Assembly (NCBI GenBank): GCA_051920445.1
Contig: JBPPLN010000001.1
Location: 1,054,001 to 1,118,000 of the forward strand
DNA length: 64,000 bases
Origin: CAG-177 sp003514385
GTDB taxonomy: Bacteria > Bacillota > Clostridia > Oscillospirales > Acutalibacteraceae
Reading direction: 5' to 3'
A program made the position numbers and the translations under genes. The notes below the pieces were generated by a model. The model was not told the DNA's origin. It ran no database searches and saw only the letters and a program-made list of their open reading frames with translations. This document shows, piece by piece, positions 50,547-58,778 of this stretch (position 1 is the stretch's first letter; the number at the start of each line of letters is the position of its first letter).

Positions 50547-52151
50547 ATGCCAGTACCCCATCTGAACATACGAATTGTTCAGAGAAGTAAGGGCAGTTCT
50601 GCTGTTGCCGGAGCTGCCTACCAAGCCGGAGAAAAATTGTTTTCCGAGTACGACCAGAAAAACAAAGACCACCGCAGAAAGCAAAAGGAAGTGGTTTACA
50701 CGGAAATCATGTTGCCGACCAATGCCCCACCCGAATATGCAGACCGAGCAACGCTCTGGAACTCTGCCGAGGAAGTAGAGAAACAATGGAACTCACAGCT
50801 TGCAAGGCGTTTCGTTGTTGCCCTGCCAAGAGAAGTGCCGATGGAAATGTATCCGCAGATGATGCAGGAATACTGCCGTGAGCATTTTGTATCAAAGGGA
50901 ATGTGTTGTGATTTTGCAATCCATGACCCAGACCCACTGGGACACAATCCCCATTGTCATATCATGCTGACAATGCGAGCCATTGATGAAAATGGAAAGT
51001 GGATGCCCAAGAGCCGCAAGGTTTATGACCTTGACGAGAACGGCGAGCGTATCAAACTTCCGTCCGGCAGATGGAAAAGCCACAAGGAAGATACTGTTGA
51101 TTGGAACGAACAGTATCACGCTGAGGAATGGCGACACGGATGGGAGGTTGTTCAGAATAAATATCTGGAGCTTGCCGGAAGTGCCGAGCGTGTGGATATG
51201 CGTTCCTATGAAAGACAGGGGCTTGACATTATCCCGACAGTCCACATGGGAGCCGCCGTGTCTGCTTTGGAACGCAAGGGCATTGAAACCAATATCGGAA
51301 ATCTCAACCGAGATATTAAAGCCGCTAACCGCATGATGAACGCTATCCGCAGCACCATTAAAAATCTGCGAAACTGGATTGCGGATATTGTGGCAGCTAC
51401 CAAAGAAGCCTTTGCGGAAATGGAAGCGGAAAAGAAAAATGCTTCGCCCACTCTCTCCGAACTTCTCCGTGATTATATGAATCTGCGAAAAGCGGAGCGC
51501 AGCGAGTGGTCGAGGTACGGACAGCAGAAAGGCACAGCCGATGATCTGAAAGCTGTCTCCAAAGCTCTGATCTACTTGAAAGAGCATGAGCTGTTCACTC
51601 TGGAAGATTTGGACACAGCCCTGCAAGGCGTGAACGAAAAAGCCGGAGCAATCAATGCCGATATGAAGAAAGCATCTTCCCGAATGAAAGTCATTACCGG
51701 CATACAGAACGCCGTGGCAGATTGCCAGACCCACAAGGCAGTCCATGACAAGTATCTGAAAATCGGTTGGAAATCAAGGCAAGCCGCTTATGCTGAAAAG
51801 CACAAGGACGAACTGGACAGCTTCAATAAGGCATTCCGCTATCTCAAAAAGCAGGGCGTGGATTTGAATGTCAATCTGGATGCTCTGCAAACAGAGTATG
51901 ACGGTCTGAAAGCAACCCACACCGAGCTTGCCGGACAGCTTGCTACCGTCAAAGAAGAATTACAGCCGATGAAAGATATTCGTTATTGGATTGGTAAAGT
52001 CCTCACGCCGGAACAGGCAGAGGTCGAGAAGAAGCCCGAACCGAAGCACTCTCTTACAGAGAAAATGAAGTTCCTGCAGGAGCAGGACAAGAAACAGCCG
52101 GAGCAGAAATCTCCGCAGCACAAACAGAAAAAACAGAATATGGAACTCTAA
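50547..52151 (+). CDS. MobA/MobL (MobQ) family relaxase
   Basis: Nicks oriT and pilots the DNA strand during mobilization. 534 residues: motif I with the catalytic-Tyr region SSAVAGAAYQAGEKL near the N-terminus, motif III histidines in GHNPHCHIMLTMRA near residue 135, and a helical C-terminal half (about 230-534) with long coiled coils. Element 2 uses a different (MobV) relaxase although the rest of the backbone matches. An element with its own relaxase still needs a coupling protein and channel from a helper, and here it has broken the traG of its host. Confidence 0.93.
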   Translation: MPVPHLNIRIVQRSKGSSAVAGAAYQAGEKLFSEYDQKNKDHRRKQKEVVYTEIMLPTNAPPEYADRATLWNSAEEVEKQWNSQLARRFVVALPREVPMEMYPQMMQEYCREHFVSKGMCCDFAIHDPDPLGHNPHCHIMLTMRAIDENGKWMPKSRKVYDLDENGERIKLPSGRWKSHKEDTVDWNEQYHAEEWRHGWEVVQNKYLELAGSAERVDMRSYERQGLDIIPTVHMGAAVSALERKGIETNIGNLNRDIKAANRMMNAIRSTIKNLRNWIADIVAATKEAFAEMEAEKKNASPTLSELLRDYMNLRKAERSEWSRYGQQKGTADDLKAVSKALIYLKEHELFTLEDLDTALQGVNEKAGAINADMKKASSRMKVITGIQNAVADCQTHKAVHDKYLKIGWKSRQAAYAEKHKDELDSFNKAFRYLKKQGVDLNVNLDALQTEYDGLKATHTELAGQLATVKEELQPMKDIRYWIGKVLTPEQAEVEKKPEPKHSLTEKMKFLQEQDKKQPEQKSPQHKQKKQNMEL

Positions 52152-52218
52152 CAGGCACTTGCCGTTTTCTCTTACGAAAATGTCGAGTGCCTTTTTTGTT
52201 TCCCGAAAGGATGATGCA

Positions 52219-52845
52219 ATGAATGTATTTGAAGCAGTAAAAGGCAATGTTACCACCCGACAGGCGGCAGAGATGTACGGCATCCATGTCAACCGCAACG
52301 GCATGGCAGTCTGCCCTTTCCACAATGACAAAAATCCGAGCATGAAAGTGGATATGCGTTTCCATTGCTTTGCTTGTCAAGCGGACGGAGATGCAGTTGA
52401 TTTTGTTTCCCGTCTGTTCGGACTGCCGAGCAAAGAAGCCGCTATGAAATTGGCTGATGATTTTGGTATTGGCTATGACAGCAAACAGAAACCGTCTGTC
52501 AGACCCAAAATAAGAGAACCTACCCCGGAACAGAGATACCAACAGGAAGAAAACCGATGCTATAAGGTGCTGACCGATTACTTCCACTCTCTCCGAGCGT
52601 GGAAACAGCAGTACGCACCGAAACAGCCGGGGGATGAATGGCATCCCCTGTTCGTGGAAGCCCTGCAAAGAGAAAGCTATATCGAATATCTGCTTGATAT
52701 TCTCTTGTACGGCACTCCCGAAGAAAAGAAAGCTCTGGTTGCCGAGCAAAGAAAAGAGGTGATGAAACTTGAACAGCGATTTGCAGAAAGAAGATCTGCG
52801 CCAAGGCATAGCAGAAGTCAGAGGAAGTCTGGACTTGACCGATAG
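52219..52845 (+). CDS. CHC2 zinc-finger DNA primase-like protein
   Basis: A 208-residue protein whose first 90 residues are a primase zinc finger: VCPFHNDKNPSMKV and FHCFACQADGDAVDF supply Cys-His-Cys-Cys, preceded by FEAVKGNVTTRQAAEMYGI. There is no TOPRIM polymerase domain, so it may bind single-stranded DNA or cooperate with VapE rather than synthesise primers alone. The C-terminal half is helical. The start at 52219 follows GAAAGGA. It overlaps vapE by 77 bp, so the two are translated together. Element 2 has a close homologue. Confidence 0.9.
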   Translation: MNVFEAVKGNVTTRQAAEMYGIHVNRNGMAVCPFHNDKNPSMKVDMRFHCFACQADGDAVDFVSRLFGLPSKEAAMKLADDFGIGYDSKQKPSVRPKIREPTPEQRYQQEENRCYKVLTDYFHSLRAWKQQYAPKQPGDEWHPLFVEALQRESYIEYLLDILLYGTPEEKKALVAEQRKEVMKLEQRFAERRSAPRHSRSQRKSGLDR

Positions 52846-54133
52846 CGGAGCAATTAAGAACAGCATCCGAAATTGTCTGACCGTCTTTATGAAAGACCCA
52901 CTTCTGCAAGGGGCTGTCAGCTACAATCTGTTGACAGAGCGAGTGGATATTGTGAAAACGCTATGGTGGAAAAAGCAAACTGCCACGCTGACGGACACCG
53001 ACCTAAACTATCTTATGCTTTATCTGGAAGATAACTACGCTCTGACCAGCGAGAAGAAAATCCAGAAAGCAATCAGCATCGTAGCGGACAACAATAAGTA
53101 CCACCCTATACAAGACTATTTGAACAGTCTGGAATGGGACGGCACAGAACGCATCCGCTATGCTCTGACAAAATTTCTCGGCGCAGAGGAAAGCGAGTAT
53201 GTCTATGAATGTCTGCGACTGTTCATGTTGGGAGCGATTCACCGAGTATTCAAACCCGGCTGTAAATTTGAAGTCATGCTCTGTCTCGTTGGTGGGCAAG
53301 GTGCAGGAAAGTCCACTTTCTTCCGACTGCTTGCAGTCAAAGATGAATGGTTTTCCGATGATCTCCGCAAGATTGACGATGAGAATGTATATCGCAAGAT
53401 GCAGGGGCATTGGATAATCGAAATGTCGGAAATGATTGCCACAGCCAATGCCAAGAGCATTGAGGAAATCAAATCCTTTATCAGCAGACCGAAAGAGACC
53501 TATAAAGTGCCGTATGAAACCCATCCGGCAGACAGGCTCAGACAATGTGTGTTTGGTGGCAGCTCCAACACTCTGGACTTCCTGCCCCTTGACCGTTCCG
53601 GCAATCGTAGGTTTATGCCCATCATGGTAAATTCCGAACGAGCCGAGATTCACATTTTGGAAGATGAAGCCGCATCGAGAGCCTACATTGATAAGATGTG
53701 GGCAGAAGCCATGTTCATCTATCAGAACTTCCCGTTGAAGCTGACACTATCAAAGGCTATGGAAAAGGAACTGCGAGAACTGCAAAAGCAATTCATGCCG
53801 GAGGACACTAAGGCGGGACTGATACAGTCTTTCCTTGATAACTACAATGGCACACAGGTCTGCTCCAAGCTGATCTATGCCGAAGCTCTGAACCACGCCT
53901 TTGACGAGCCGAAGCAATGGGAAATCCGAGAGATAAACGAAATCATGAACAACAGCATTGACGGATGGAAAGCATTTTCCAATCCCCGTATCTTTGCCAA
54001 GTACGGCAGACAGCGAGGATGGGAACACATCAAGCCGCCCGACAACGGGCTATCAGCAACGGACGGGAATTTTACTGACGGTTTTCGTGAGTTGACCGAT
54101 GAAGAACTCAGTCAGATGGAGCTTCCGTTCTGA
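52769..54133 (+). CDS. VapE-like (virulence-associated E) SF3-type helicase
   Basis: A 454-residue ATPase: Walker A LVGGQGAGKSTFFRL near residue 178, Walker B-like HWIIEMSEM near 219, a sensor region FVFGG-type QCVFGGSSNTLDFLPLDRSGNRRFMPI near 260-290. VapE proteins act as replicative helicases in phages and satellites. It starts at TTG 52769 behind GAGGTGA, inside the primase gene. The iteron array at 54147-54342 begins 13 bp behind the stop, suggesting that primase, helicase and iterons form the replication unit of the excised circle. Confidence 0.93.
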   Translation: MNSDLQKEDLRQGIAEVRGSLDLTDSGAIKNSIRNCLTVFMKDPLLQGAVSYNLLTERVDIVKTLWWKKQTATLTDTDLNYLMLYLEDNYALTSEKKIQKAISIVADNNKYHPIQDYLNSLEWDGTERIRYALTKFLGAEESEYVYECLRLFMLGAIHRVFKPGCKFEVMLCLVGGQGAGKSTFFRLLAVKDEWFSDDLRKIDDENVYRKMQGHWIIEMSEMIATANAKSIEEIKSFISRPKETYKVPYETHPADRLRQCVFGGSSNTLDFLPLDRSGNRRFMPIMVNSERAEIHILEDEAASRAYIDKMWAEAMFIYQNFPLKLTLSKAMEKELRELQKQFMPEDTKAGLIQSFLDNYNGTQVCSKLIYAEALNHAFDEPKQWEIREINEIMNNSIDGWKAFSNPRIFAKYGRQRGWEHIKPPDNGLSATDGNFTDGFRELTDEELSQMELPF

Positions 54134-54146
54134 AAATGCTGCCCCC

Positions 54147-54342
54147 GTTGCATGGCTGGTTGCAATCCCGTTGCCGACCCCGTTGCCGGGCAAATCCCTT
54201 AAAAGTCCTTGCTGCACAAGGCTTTTTCTTTCTCCAGCAACGAAAGCAACGGAGAAAATCAAAAAGAAATAAATAATAGTATAAAGAGCCAGATAAGGTG
54301 TTTTACAGGTTTTTTGAAGCCCGTTGCCGGACTTCGTTGCCG
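54147..54342. repeat. Iteron array, candidate replication origin of element 1
   Basis: Eight copies of GTTGC(CG): direct at 54147, 54159, 54170 and 54182 (steps 12, 11, 12), inverted at 54237 and 54246 (step 9), direct at 54323 and 54336 (step 13). An AT-rich segment with AATAAATAATAGTATAAAG (54270-54287) lies between the inverted and last direct pairs. Element 2 has the same layout. Confidence 0.8.
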
Positions 54343-54383
54343 ACACACCCTGTCTGGCTTTTTCCATTTCAAGGAGGTATCGC

Positions 54384-54563
54384 ATGAACCAGAACACAAA
54401 CACCACAAAGAAACCCAAGGCAACTCCGGCAGGAACATTCAATATGAGGATGGGCAACACCACCTATGTCATCGGCGTTCATTTCAGCAAGACGAGCAAG
54501 GACACTCTGGAGGATAAGATGAAGCGACTGATGCGTGATGATGTAAGAACAGCAAATTTCTAA
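54384..54563 (+). CDS. TnpW family transposon protein
   Basis: A 59-residue protein with KPKATPAGTFNMRMGNTTYVIGVHFSKTSKDTLEDKM as its core (split here: TYVIGVHFSKTSKDTLEDKM carries the family look). TnpW is the last gene of Tn4451-type elements; its role is unknown. AAGGAGG precedes the ATG at 54384. The element's right end lies about 50 bp downstream. Confidence 0.8.
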   Translation: MNQNTNTTKKPKATPAGTFNMRMGNTTYVIGVHFSKTSKDTLEDKMKRLMRDDVRTANF

Positions 54564-54598
54564 ATTGAAAATTGTTTGTGACTTTTCCGTTTTCTATC

Positions 54599-54604
54599 TT
54601 GACA
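54599..54604 (+). promoter_or_regulatory. -35 half of a promoter completed only in the circular element
   Basis: TTGACA 12 bp from the right end of element 1. On circularisation, ten bases of the right end, the GA core and five bases of the left end give a 17-bp spacer to TACAAT at 39846-39851. Confidence 0.8.
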
Positions 54605-54616
54605 GAACGCTCCCGA

Positions 54617-55671
54617 AAGGAACCTTGCTGCCGGAGATTGGCACTTTCCTGGAACGGAAAAAATACCGTATCAAATGCCTCAACCTGATAAACTTCCGAA
54701 AATCCATGAGATACAACCCACTGGCCTACATTCGGTCAGAGAAGGATATCTTAAAGCTGGTGAACGCCCTGATTATGAACACGAAGGGCGAAGGCGAAAA
54801 ATCTTCGGAAGATTTCTGGGTCAAAGCGGAGCGCCTCTATTATTCCGCACTGATCGGCTACATCTGGTATGAGGCCACGGAGGAAGAAAAGAACTTCATC
54901 ACACTTCTGGACCTTATCAATGCCAGTGAAGCCAGAGAGGATGACGAAACTTATCAAAGCCCGGTGGACCTGCTCTTTTCTCAGTTGGAGGAACGGGAGC
55001 CGGACCACTTTGCCGTCAAGCAGTACCGCAAATTCAAGATGGCGGCGGGCAAAACCTTAAAATCCATTCTCATTTCCTGTGGCGCCCGGCTTGCTCCCTT
55101 CGACATCAAGGAGCTGCGGGACCTGATGGAATATGACGAACTGGAACTGGATACCCTAGGCGACCAAAAGACGGCGCTGTTTGTGATCCTTTCGGATACG
55201 GACAGCACTTTCAATTTCGTGGCCGCCCTCATGTATAGTCAGCTTTTCAATCTGCTCTGCGACAAGGCGGATGACTTCTACGGCGGGCGGCTGCCCGTCC
55301 ATGTCCGTCTGATCCTGGACGAGTTTGCCAACATCGGCCAGATACCGAACTTCGATAAGCTGATCGCCACCATCCGAAGCCGTGAGATATCGGCTTCTAT
55401 TATTTTGCAGTCGCAGAGTCAGCTAAAGACCATCTACAAGGACGCGGCAGATACCATCGTCGGTAACTGTGACAGCACCTTGTTTTTGGGAGGCAAGGAG
55501 AAATCCACGCTCAAGGAAATTTCGGAGCTGCTGGGGAAAGAGACCATTGATCTCTATAACCAGTCCGAAAACCGGGGCAGTCAGGTTTCCCATGGCCTCA
55601 GTTATCAGAAATTAGGAAAGGATATGCCATACTTGTTCGTGAAGAGTTCAGTTGCCTTGAATTTATCATGA
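54617..55671 (+). pseudogene. traG: TraG/VirD4 coupling ATPase, middle fragment
   Basis: The frame continues the N-terminal fragment after an exact 14.8-kb insertion: KGTLLPEIGTFLERKKYRIKCLN at the start, Walker B in VRLILDEFANIGQIPNFDKLI, then ISASIILQSQSQLKTIYKD and SHGLSYQKLGKD. At 55620-55622 (AAAGGA) the family sequence stops again; 16 unrelated residues lead to a stop at 55671. Family members continue with a segment such as ELM..DEL.VMDGGKC, expected beyond the right end of element 2. So traG is in at least three pieces. Confidence 0.92.
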
Positions 55672-55723
55672 ACAGGGACACGATCAACTGGATTCTGAAA
55701 AAACTGAATACAGGAGGTCGAAC

Positions 55724-56101
55724 ATGGAGCATTTACCAAAGAAAATCCATCAAAACGGCATCAGCTACACGCTGGTGGGAGACTACTACATTCCCGATTT
55801 GAAGCTGCCGGAGGAAAGCCGCCCCATTGGACGGTGGGGCCGGATGCACAAGACGTTTCTGCAAGAACACCGGCCCGGCCAGTACAATGCACTGCTTCTG
55901 TTGGGAAAACTCTGGACATATCTTGCTGACCTGAACGAACAGGCCGCTGACCGACTGGCGTGTATCGTCTCGCAGATGCAGGAGGCAGAGAGTGTCACCG
56001 AGGAACTGAAAGCCCGTGACCAGCTTGCGTGGGTCGGAACCATGAACAGCATTCGCAGCCGGGCAGAGGAAATCATCCTGTCTGAGATGATTTTTGTCTG
56101 A
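55724..56101 (+). CDS. TnpV family transposon protein
   Basis: A 125-residue TnpV homologue: GISYTLVGDYYIPDLKLPEE, GRWGRMHKTFLQEHRP, then QLAWVGTMNSIRSRAEEIIL. It shares the pattern of the element 1 protein at 42379. AGGAGG precedes the ATG. Here it is the first gene of the element instead of following the recombinase, because the recombinase is at the other end. Confidence 0.87.
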   Translation: MEHLPKKIHQNGISYTLVGDYYIPDLKLPEESRPIGRWGRMHKTFLQEHRPGQYNALLLLGKLWTYLADLNEQAADRLACIVSQMQEAESVTEELKARDQLAWVGTMNSIRSRAEEIILSEMIFV

Positions 56102-56114
56102 GGGAGGTGGACGC

Positions 56115-56396
56115 ATGATTCTGGAAGAAATGTATAACGGCAGATTTTATCCATGTGAAACGGTGGTCGCTGATTCACCGAGGTTCAAGCAGGCAGTCAA
56201 AGCCAGCGCCGCCCTGATGGATGCCTTATCGGAGCGTCTGAGCAAAGAGGACTATGCACTGGTTGAAGAACTGCGGGAGCAGGTGGCAATCGCTCAGTGT
56301 GAGGAAAACGAAAGCCGCTTTAAATACGGCTTTTCGGCGGGGCTGCTTGTCCAGCAGGAAGCCTATGCGCAGGTGTCGCAGAAAGACAAAGAATAG
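56115..56396 (+). CDS. DUF6809-like small protein
   Basis: A 93-residue acidic helical protein: LEEMYNGRFYPCETV at the start and YALVEELREQVAIAQCEENESRFKYGFSAGLLVQQE at the end (the FKYGFSAGL segment is the mark of this family). Function unknown. GGGAGG precedes the ATG at 56115. Element 1 has no counterpart. Confidence 0.72.
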   Translation: MILEEMYNGRFYPCETVVADSPRFKQAVKASAALMDALSERLSKEDYALVEELREQVAIAQCEENESRFKYGFSAGLLVQQEAYAQVSQKDKE

Positions 56397-56457
56397 CATC
56401 TTCAATAATGGCTGTTCCCAAACTGGGAACAACCACCACAACAGAATACAGCTTCAC

Positions 56458-56495
56458 AAAAGCCATTTGCCAATCAACCGGCGGATGGCTTTTTT
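56458..56495. terminator. Bidirectional terminator
   Basis: AAAAGCCAT ... ATGGCTTTTTT stem between the convergent DUF6809-like and XRE genes, 12 bp behind the XRE stop. Confidence 0.82.
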
Positions 56496-56506
56496 GCCGC
56501 TCAATT

Positions 56507-57355
56507 TCACTTCCGCTTACGTCTGGCCTTGCGGTTGGGCGGGATGGGGCTGGCCTTTCCTCTCATATTGTTGGGGCTTTTGAGCTGCTTGGACAGGCTC
56601 AGTATCCGCAGGAACGCCGAGAAGTCCTCCGAGGAAATCTTCTCAAAGGGTATCTGCAACTTATCGCAGAACTCGTGGATCAGCATTTCTGTATCGCTGC
56701 CCTGTCCTATGGCCTGCTCAAATTTTTTCTTCACATCATCCAGCGTGGGCTGCGGGTCGGCGGTGGTCTTGTCCTTGCGGTGTGCTTCCCGGATGTCCCG
56801 GACGATGCTGTCCAGATCATCGTGCATAACGTGGCTGTAAAAATCGCTTTCCTGCACCTGCCCCAGTTCCAGCGTCCGCATATAGAGGTCATCTTCTCCG
56901 GGCGCATACTTGCTCATGACGGTCTGCCGGGTGGCCTCCAACACCAGATTCATCTGCTCCACCCGCATATTGGCGATCTGGTCGATGCAGATTTCCATAT
57001 CTATCATCAGCCGCCGGAAATTCGGGTGGGTAGCCAGTTCGCAGAGAAGCCGGTTGTTGATTTTGCCGCTGCTCAAAAGTTCCACCATATCATCACTCAG
57101 ATGCAGAGATTGAAGTTCTGTGTTTGGGTGATTTTTATTTTCCGTCAGCCCCATCAGATAGTCGGTGGACACGCCGTAAAAGTCCGCCAGCGTTGCAATC
57201 GCAAACGGGCTGATGTCCTTGTAGTCATCGGTTTCGTATTTTCCCAGCGCGGATTTAGACAGGCCGGTCTGCTCCGCCAGTTGTTCCAGCGTCAGGTGCT
57301 TGTCCACCACCCGCAGGTCTTTGAGCCGCTCCGGGATTGTCAGCTTTGCGTACAT
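56507..57355 (-). CDS. XRE-family transcriptional regulator
   Basis: A 282-residue protein with an N-terminal HTH: IPERLKDLRVVDKHLTLEQLAEQTGLSKSALGKYE is the classic XRE layout, followed by a helical domain (about 80-230) and a basic tail (PNRKARRKRK). It probably controls transfer or recombination genes of element 2, as the only gene on the opposite strand. The ATG at 57355 is followed upstream by AGAGGGGG. No palindromic operator is obvious in front of it. Confidence 0.85.
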   Translation of the reverse strand: MYAKLTIPERLKDLRVVDKHLTLEQLAEQTGLSKSALGKYETDDYKDISPFAIATLADFYGVSTDYLMGLTENKNHPNTELQSLHLSDDMVELLSSGKINNRLLCELATHPNFRRLMIDMEICIDQIANMRVEQMNLVLEATRQTVMSKYAPGEDDLYMRTLELGQVQESDFYSHVMHDDLDSIVRDIREAHRKDKTTADPQPTLDDVKKKFEQAIGQGSDTEMLIHEFCDKLQIPFEKISSEDFSAFLRILSLSKQLKSPNNMRGKASPIPPNRKARRKRK

Positions 57356-57721
57356 CCAAAGCCCCCTCTCTCGTTATCGTTTTTCAGTGATTACACCCAT
57401 TATAGCACGATTCCATAAGCGTGGAAATATGCGGATTTCAAGCGTTTTTCCGACGTTTTGGATATACGGGAAAGAGCCTCTTTTTTCGGTAAACTGGTTC
57501 TTGCAGACAGGCACAGAACCTTGAAAATCGAATGACCGGCTGCAAGGGGGTATGGCCTCCGGGGAAGTGACGCCAGGACAGAAATCGAGCGCACCAAAGA
57601 GGCCAATACGCCGGGAAAAATTCCGGGCAGGAGCGGCTTGCAGGCAGACCGGCAGACAGAAACAAGTTTATCAATCATGCGGGGCGCATGGCTCCGCAGC
57701 AAAGAAACGGAGGAAATCATT
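57356..57721. other. Divergent intergenic region of element 2
   Basis: 366 bp between the XRE gene and TTRAP. On the minus strand a TATAAT-like (57403-57398, TATAATG) can serve the XRE gene. The plus strand holds a GGAGG ribosome binding site for TTRAP. No ORF of its own is convincing and no repeat is seen. Confidence 0.45.
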
Positions 57722-58015
57722 ATGACACTGAGTATGAAAGAAAAGAAGATTCTCTACGCTTACGGCTGTCCCAGCCATCACAATACAGTGACACGGCTGA
57801 AATGGCTGACGGCACTGACAGTTGACCCGGAGGCCAAACGCCGGATGCTGGGGCTGGCCCGGAAGGTGGAGACGGAGGTGGGCGAAAGCTGGTACGAGGA
57901 TTTTTACCACCATCTGCGCATGGAGATGGACGAGTACCGCCGTCTCAAGCGCAGCCTGCGTGTGCTGAAATCTTACACTGATTATGAGGAGGATCTGTAT
58001 GAGGAAGCTGTCTAA
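57722..58015 (+). CDS. TTRAP family (transposon-transfer assisting) protein
   Basis: A 97-residue homologue of the element 1 protein at 42844: MKEKKILYAYGCPSHHNTVTRLKWL, ARKVETEVGESWYEDFYHHLRMEM. The ATG at 57722 follows CGGAGG. It overlaps the next gene by 17 bp, as in element 1. Confidence 0.85.
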   Translation: MTLSMKEKKILYAYGCPSHHNTVTRLKWLTALTVDPEAKRRMLGLARKVETEVGESWYEDFYHHLRMEMDEYRRLKRSLRVLKSYTDYEEDLYEEAV

Positions 58016-58304
58016 GTATGAGAAAGAAACCATCATCAACTGGAACGAGGCGGAGAACCTTGCCAGCATCTACACCTTCAACGCCAGCTTGAAGCGCAGG
58101 CTGGCTGATTTCAGCCGGAAGTACCCGCTGCTGTGCCGGTTGGAGCGCAGCACGCCGGAGGGCAGCGTGACCTATGTGCTGGACAAGTCCCGGCTGTCGA
58201 TCCGGCTGGTGCCGCCGTACAGCGAGGAACGGAAAGCCGCTGCCAGCGCCTACGCAAAAGAGCATGGCTTTCAGGTGGTAGGGGCGGAAGAAAAAATCGC
58301 CTGA
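57999..58304 (+). CDS. Small conserved mobile-element protein
   Basis: A 101-residue homologue of the protein at 43115: RKLSKYEKETIINWNEAENLA, YTFNASLKRRLADF, VTYVLDKSRLSIRLVPPYSEER. The strong conservation of LDKSRLSIRL in both suggests a functional site. Role unknown. The conserved hairpin motif follows 22 bp downstream. Confidence 0.75.
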   Translation: MRKLSKYEKETIINWNEAENLASIYTFNASLKRRLADFSRKYPLLCRLERSTPEGSVTYVLDKSRLSIRLVPPYSEERKAAASAYAKEHGFQVVGAEEKIA

Positions 58305-58325
58305 AACCGGGGCGTTTACGGAAAA

Positions 58326-58361
58326 AATGACGGGTCTGCACCCGCTGTTTTGACCGGCAAT
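58326..58361. other. Conserved non-coding motif, element 2 copy
   Basis: TGACGGGTCTGCACCCGCTG followed by TTTTGACCGGCAAT matches 43438-43470. The arms CGGGT/ACCCG pair perfectly here and nearly so in element 1. Confidence 0.6.
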
Positions 58362-58513
58362 CCCCGCAGGCGTATTCCGTATCCATTCCCCGCCTATGGG
58401 TGCAAATGTGCGGATACGGAGCCGGTGAAACTGGCAAACACCGCTTCTTCGGTGGAAGCCAGCTTCGCCGGTGCGGGAGTACAGAGGGCAGCCAGCCCTT
58501 TGTGCCGGGGTGC

Positions 58514-58704
58514 AGGGGCGGCAGCGCACTGCTGGGGTCAAGGGGCAACGCCCATTGGCAGGTTAAGGGCGGCAGCCATTATCGGGTCAAGGACGAAGTG
58601 CCTTGGCGGGTTGAGGGCAGCCGCCCCATCGGGTCAAGGGTGAAACGCCTTGCCCAGGGAGAGTTGATGCCTGCGTCAACTCGTACTGGGTATTACCTGA
58701 CGCA
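58514..58704. other. Candidate origin of transfer (MobV type) of element 2
   Basis: Three imperfect tandem units of about 50 bp (starts 58514, 58566, 58614), each with AGGGCGGCAG and GGGTCAAGG, are followed by two overlapping inverted repeats: GAGTTGA/TCAACTC (58661-58682) and TGCGTCA/TGACGCA (58672-58704). Alternative overlapping hairpins are typical of MobV origins. The relaxase gene starts 75 bp downstream. The nick site cannot be located by eye. Confidence 0.6.
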
Positions 58705-58778
58705 AAATTCGCAGGATTTGCGGCTTCGCCGCCCCTTCCCCGGCCCCAGAACATCTTCGCAGGAAGGAGGAAATCTGT

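Larger units (their letters stand above)
39841..54616. mobile_element. Tn4451-like integrative mobilizable element 1, inserted in traG
   Basis: About 14.8 kb bounded by CCGAA on both sides (39837-39841 and 54613-54617), which includes a GA dinucleotide as used by TnpX/TndX-type large serine recombinases. Contents: serine recombinase, TnpV, TTRAP, small protein, sigma/ABC cargo, XRE pseudogene, group II intron, DUF3847, MobQ relaxase, CHC2 primase, VapE, iterons, TnpW-position protein. There is no longer target duplication, as expected for serine recombinases. Confidence 0.92.

Noticed and set aside
54147..54342. Iterons as ordinary terminator hairpins
   Set aside because: Most copies are direct, not inverted. 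They lack U-tracts, and the step pattern is the same in two diverged elements.
54565..54616. TTG start giving an independent short TraG-like protein
   Set aside because: The first 17 codons come from the end of element 1. The frame is open by chance and lacks a ribosome binding site. The rest is plainly the continuation of the interrupted traG.
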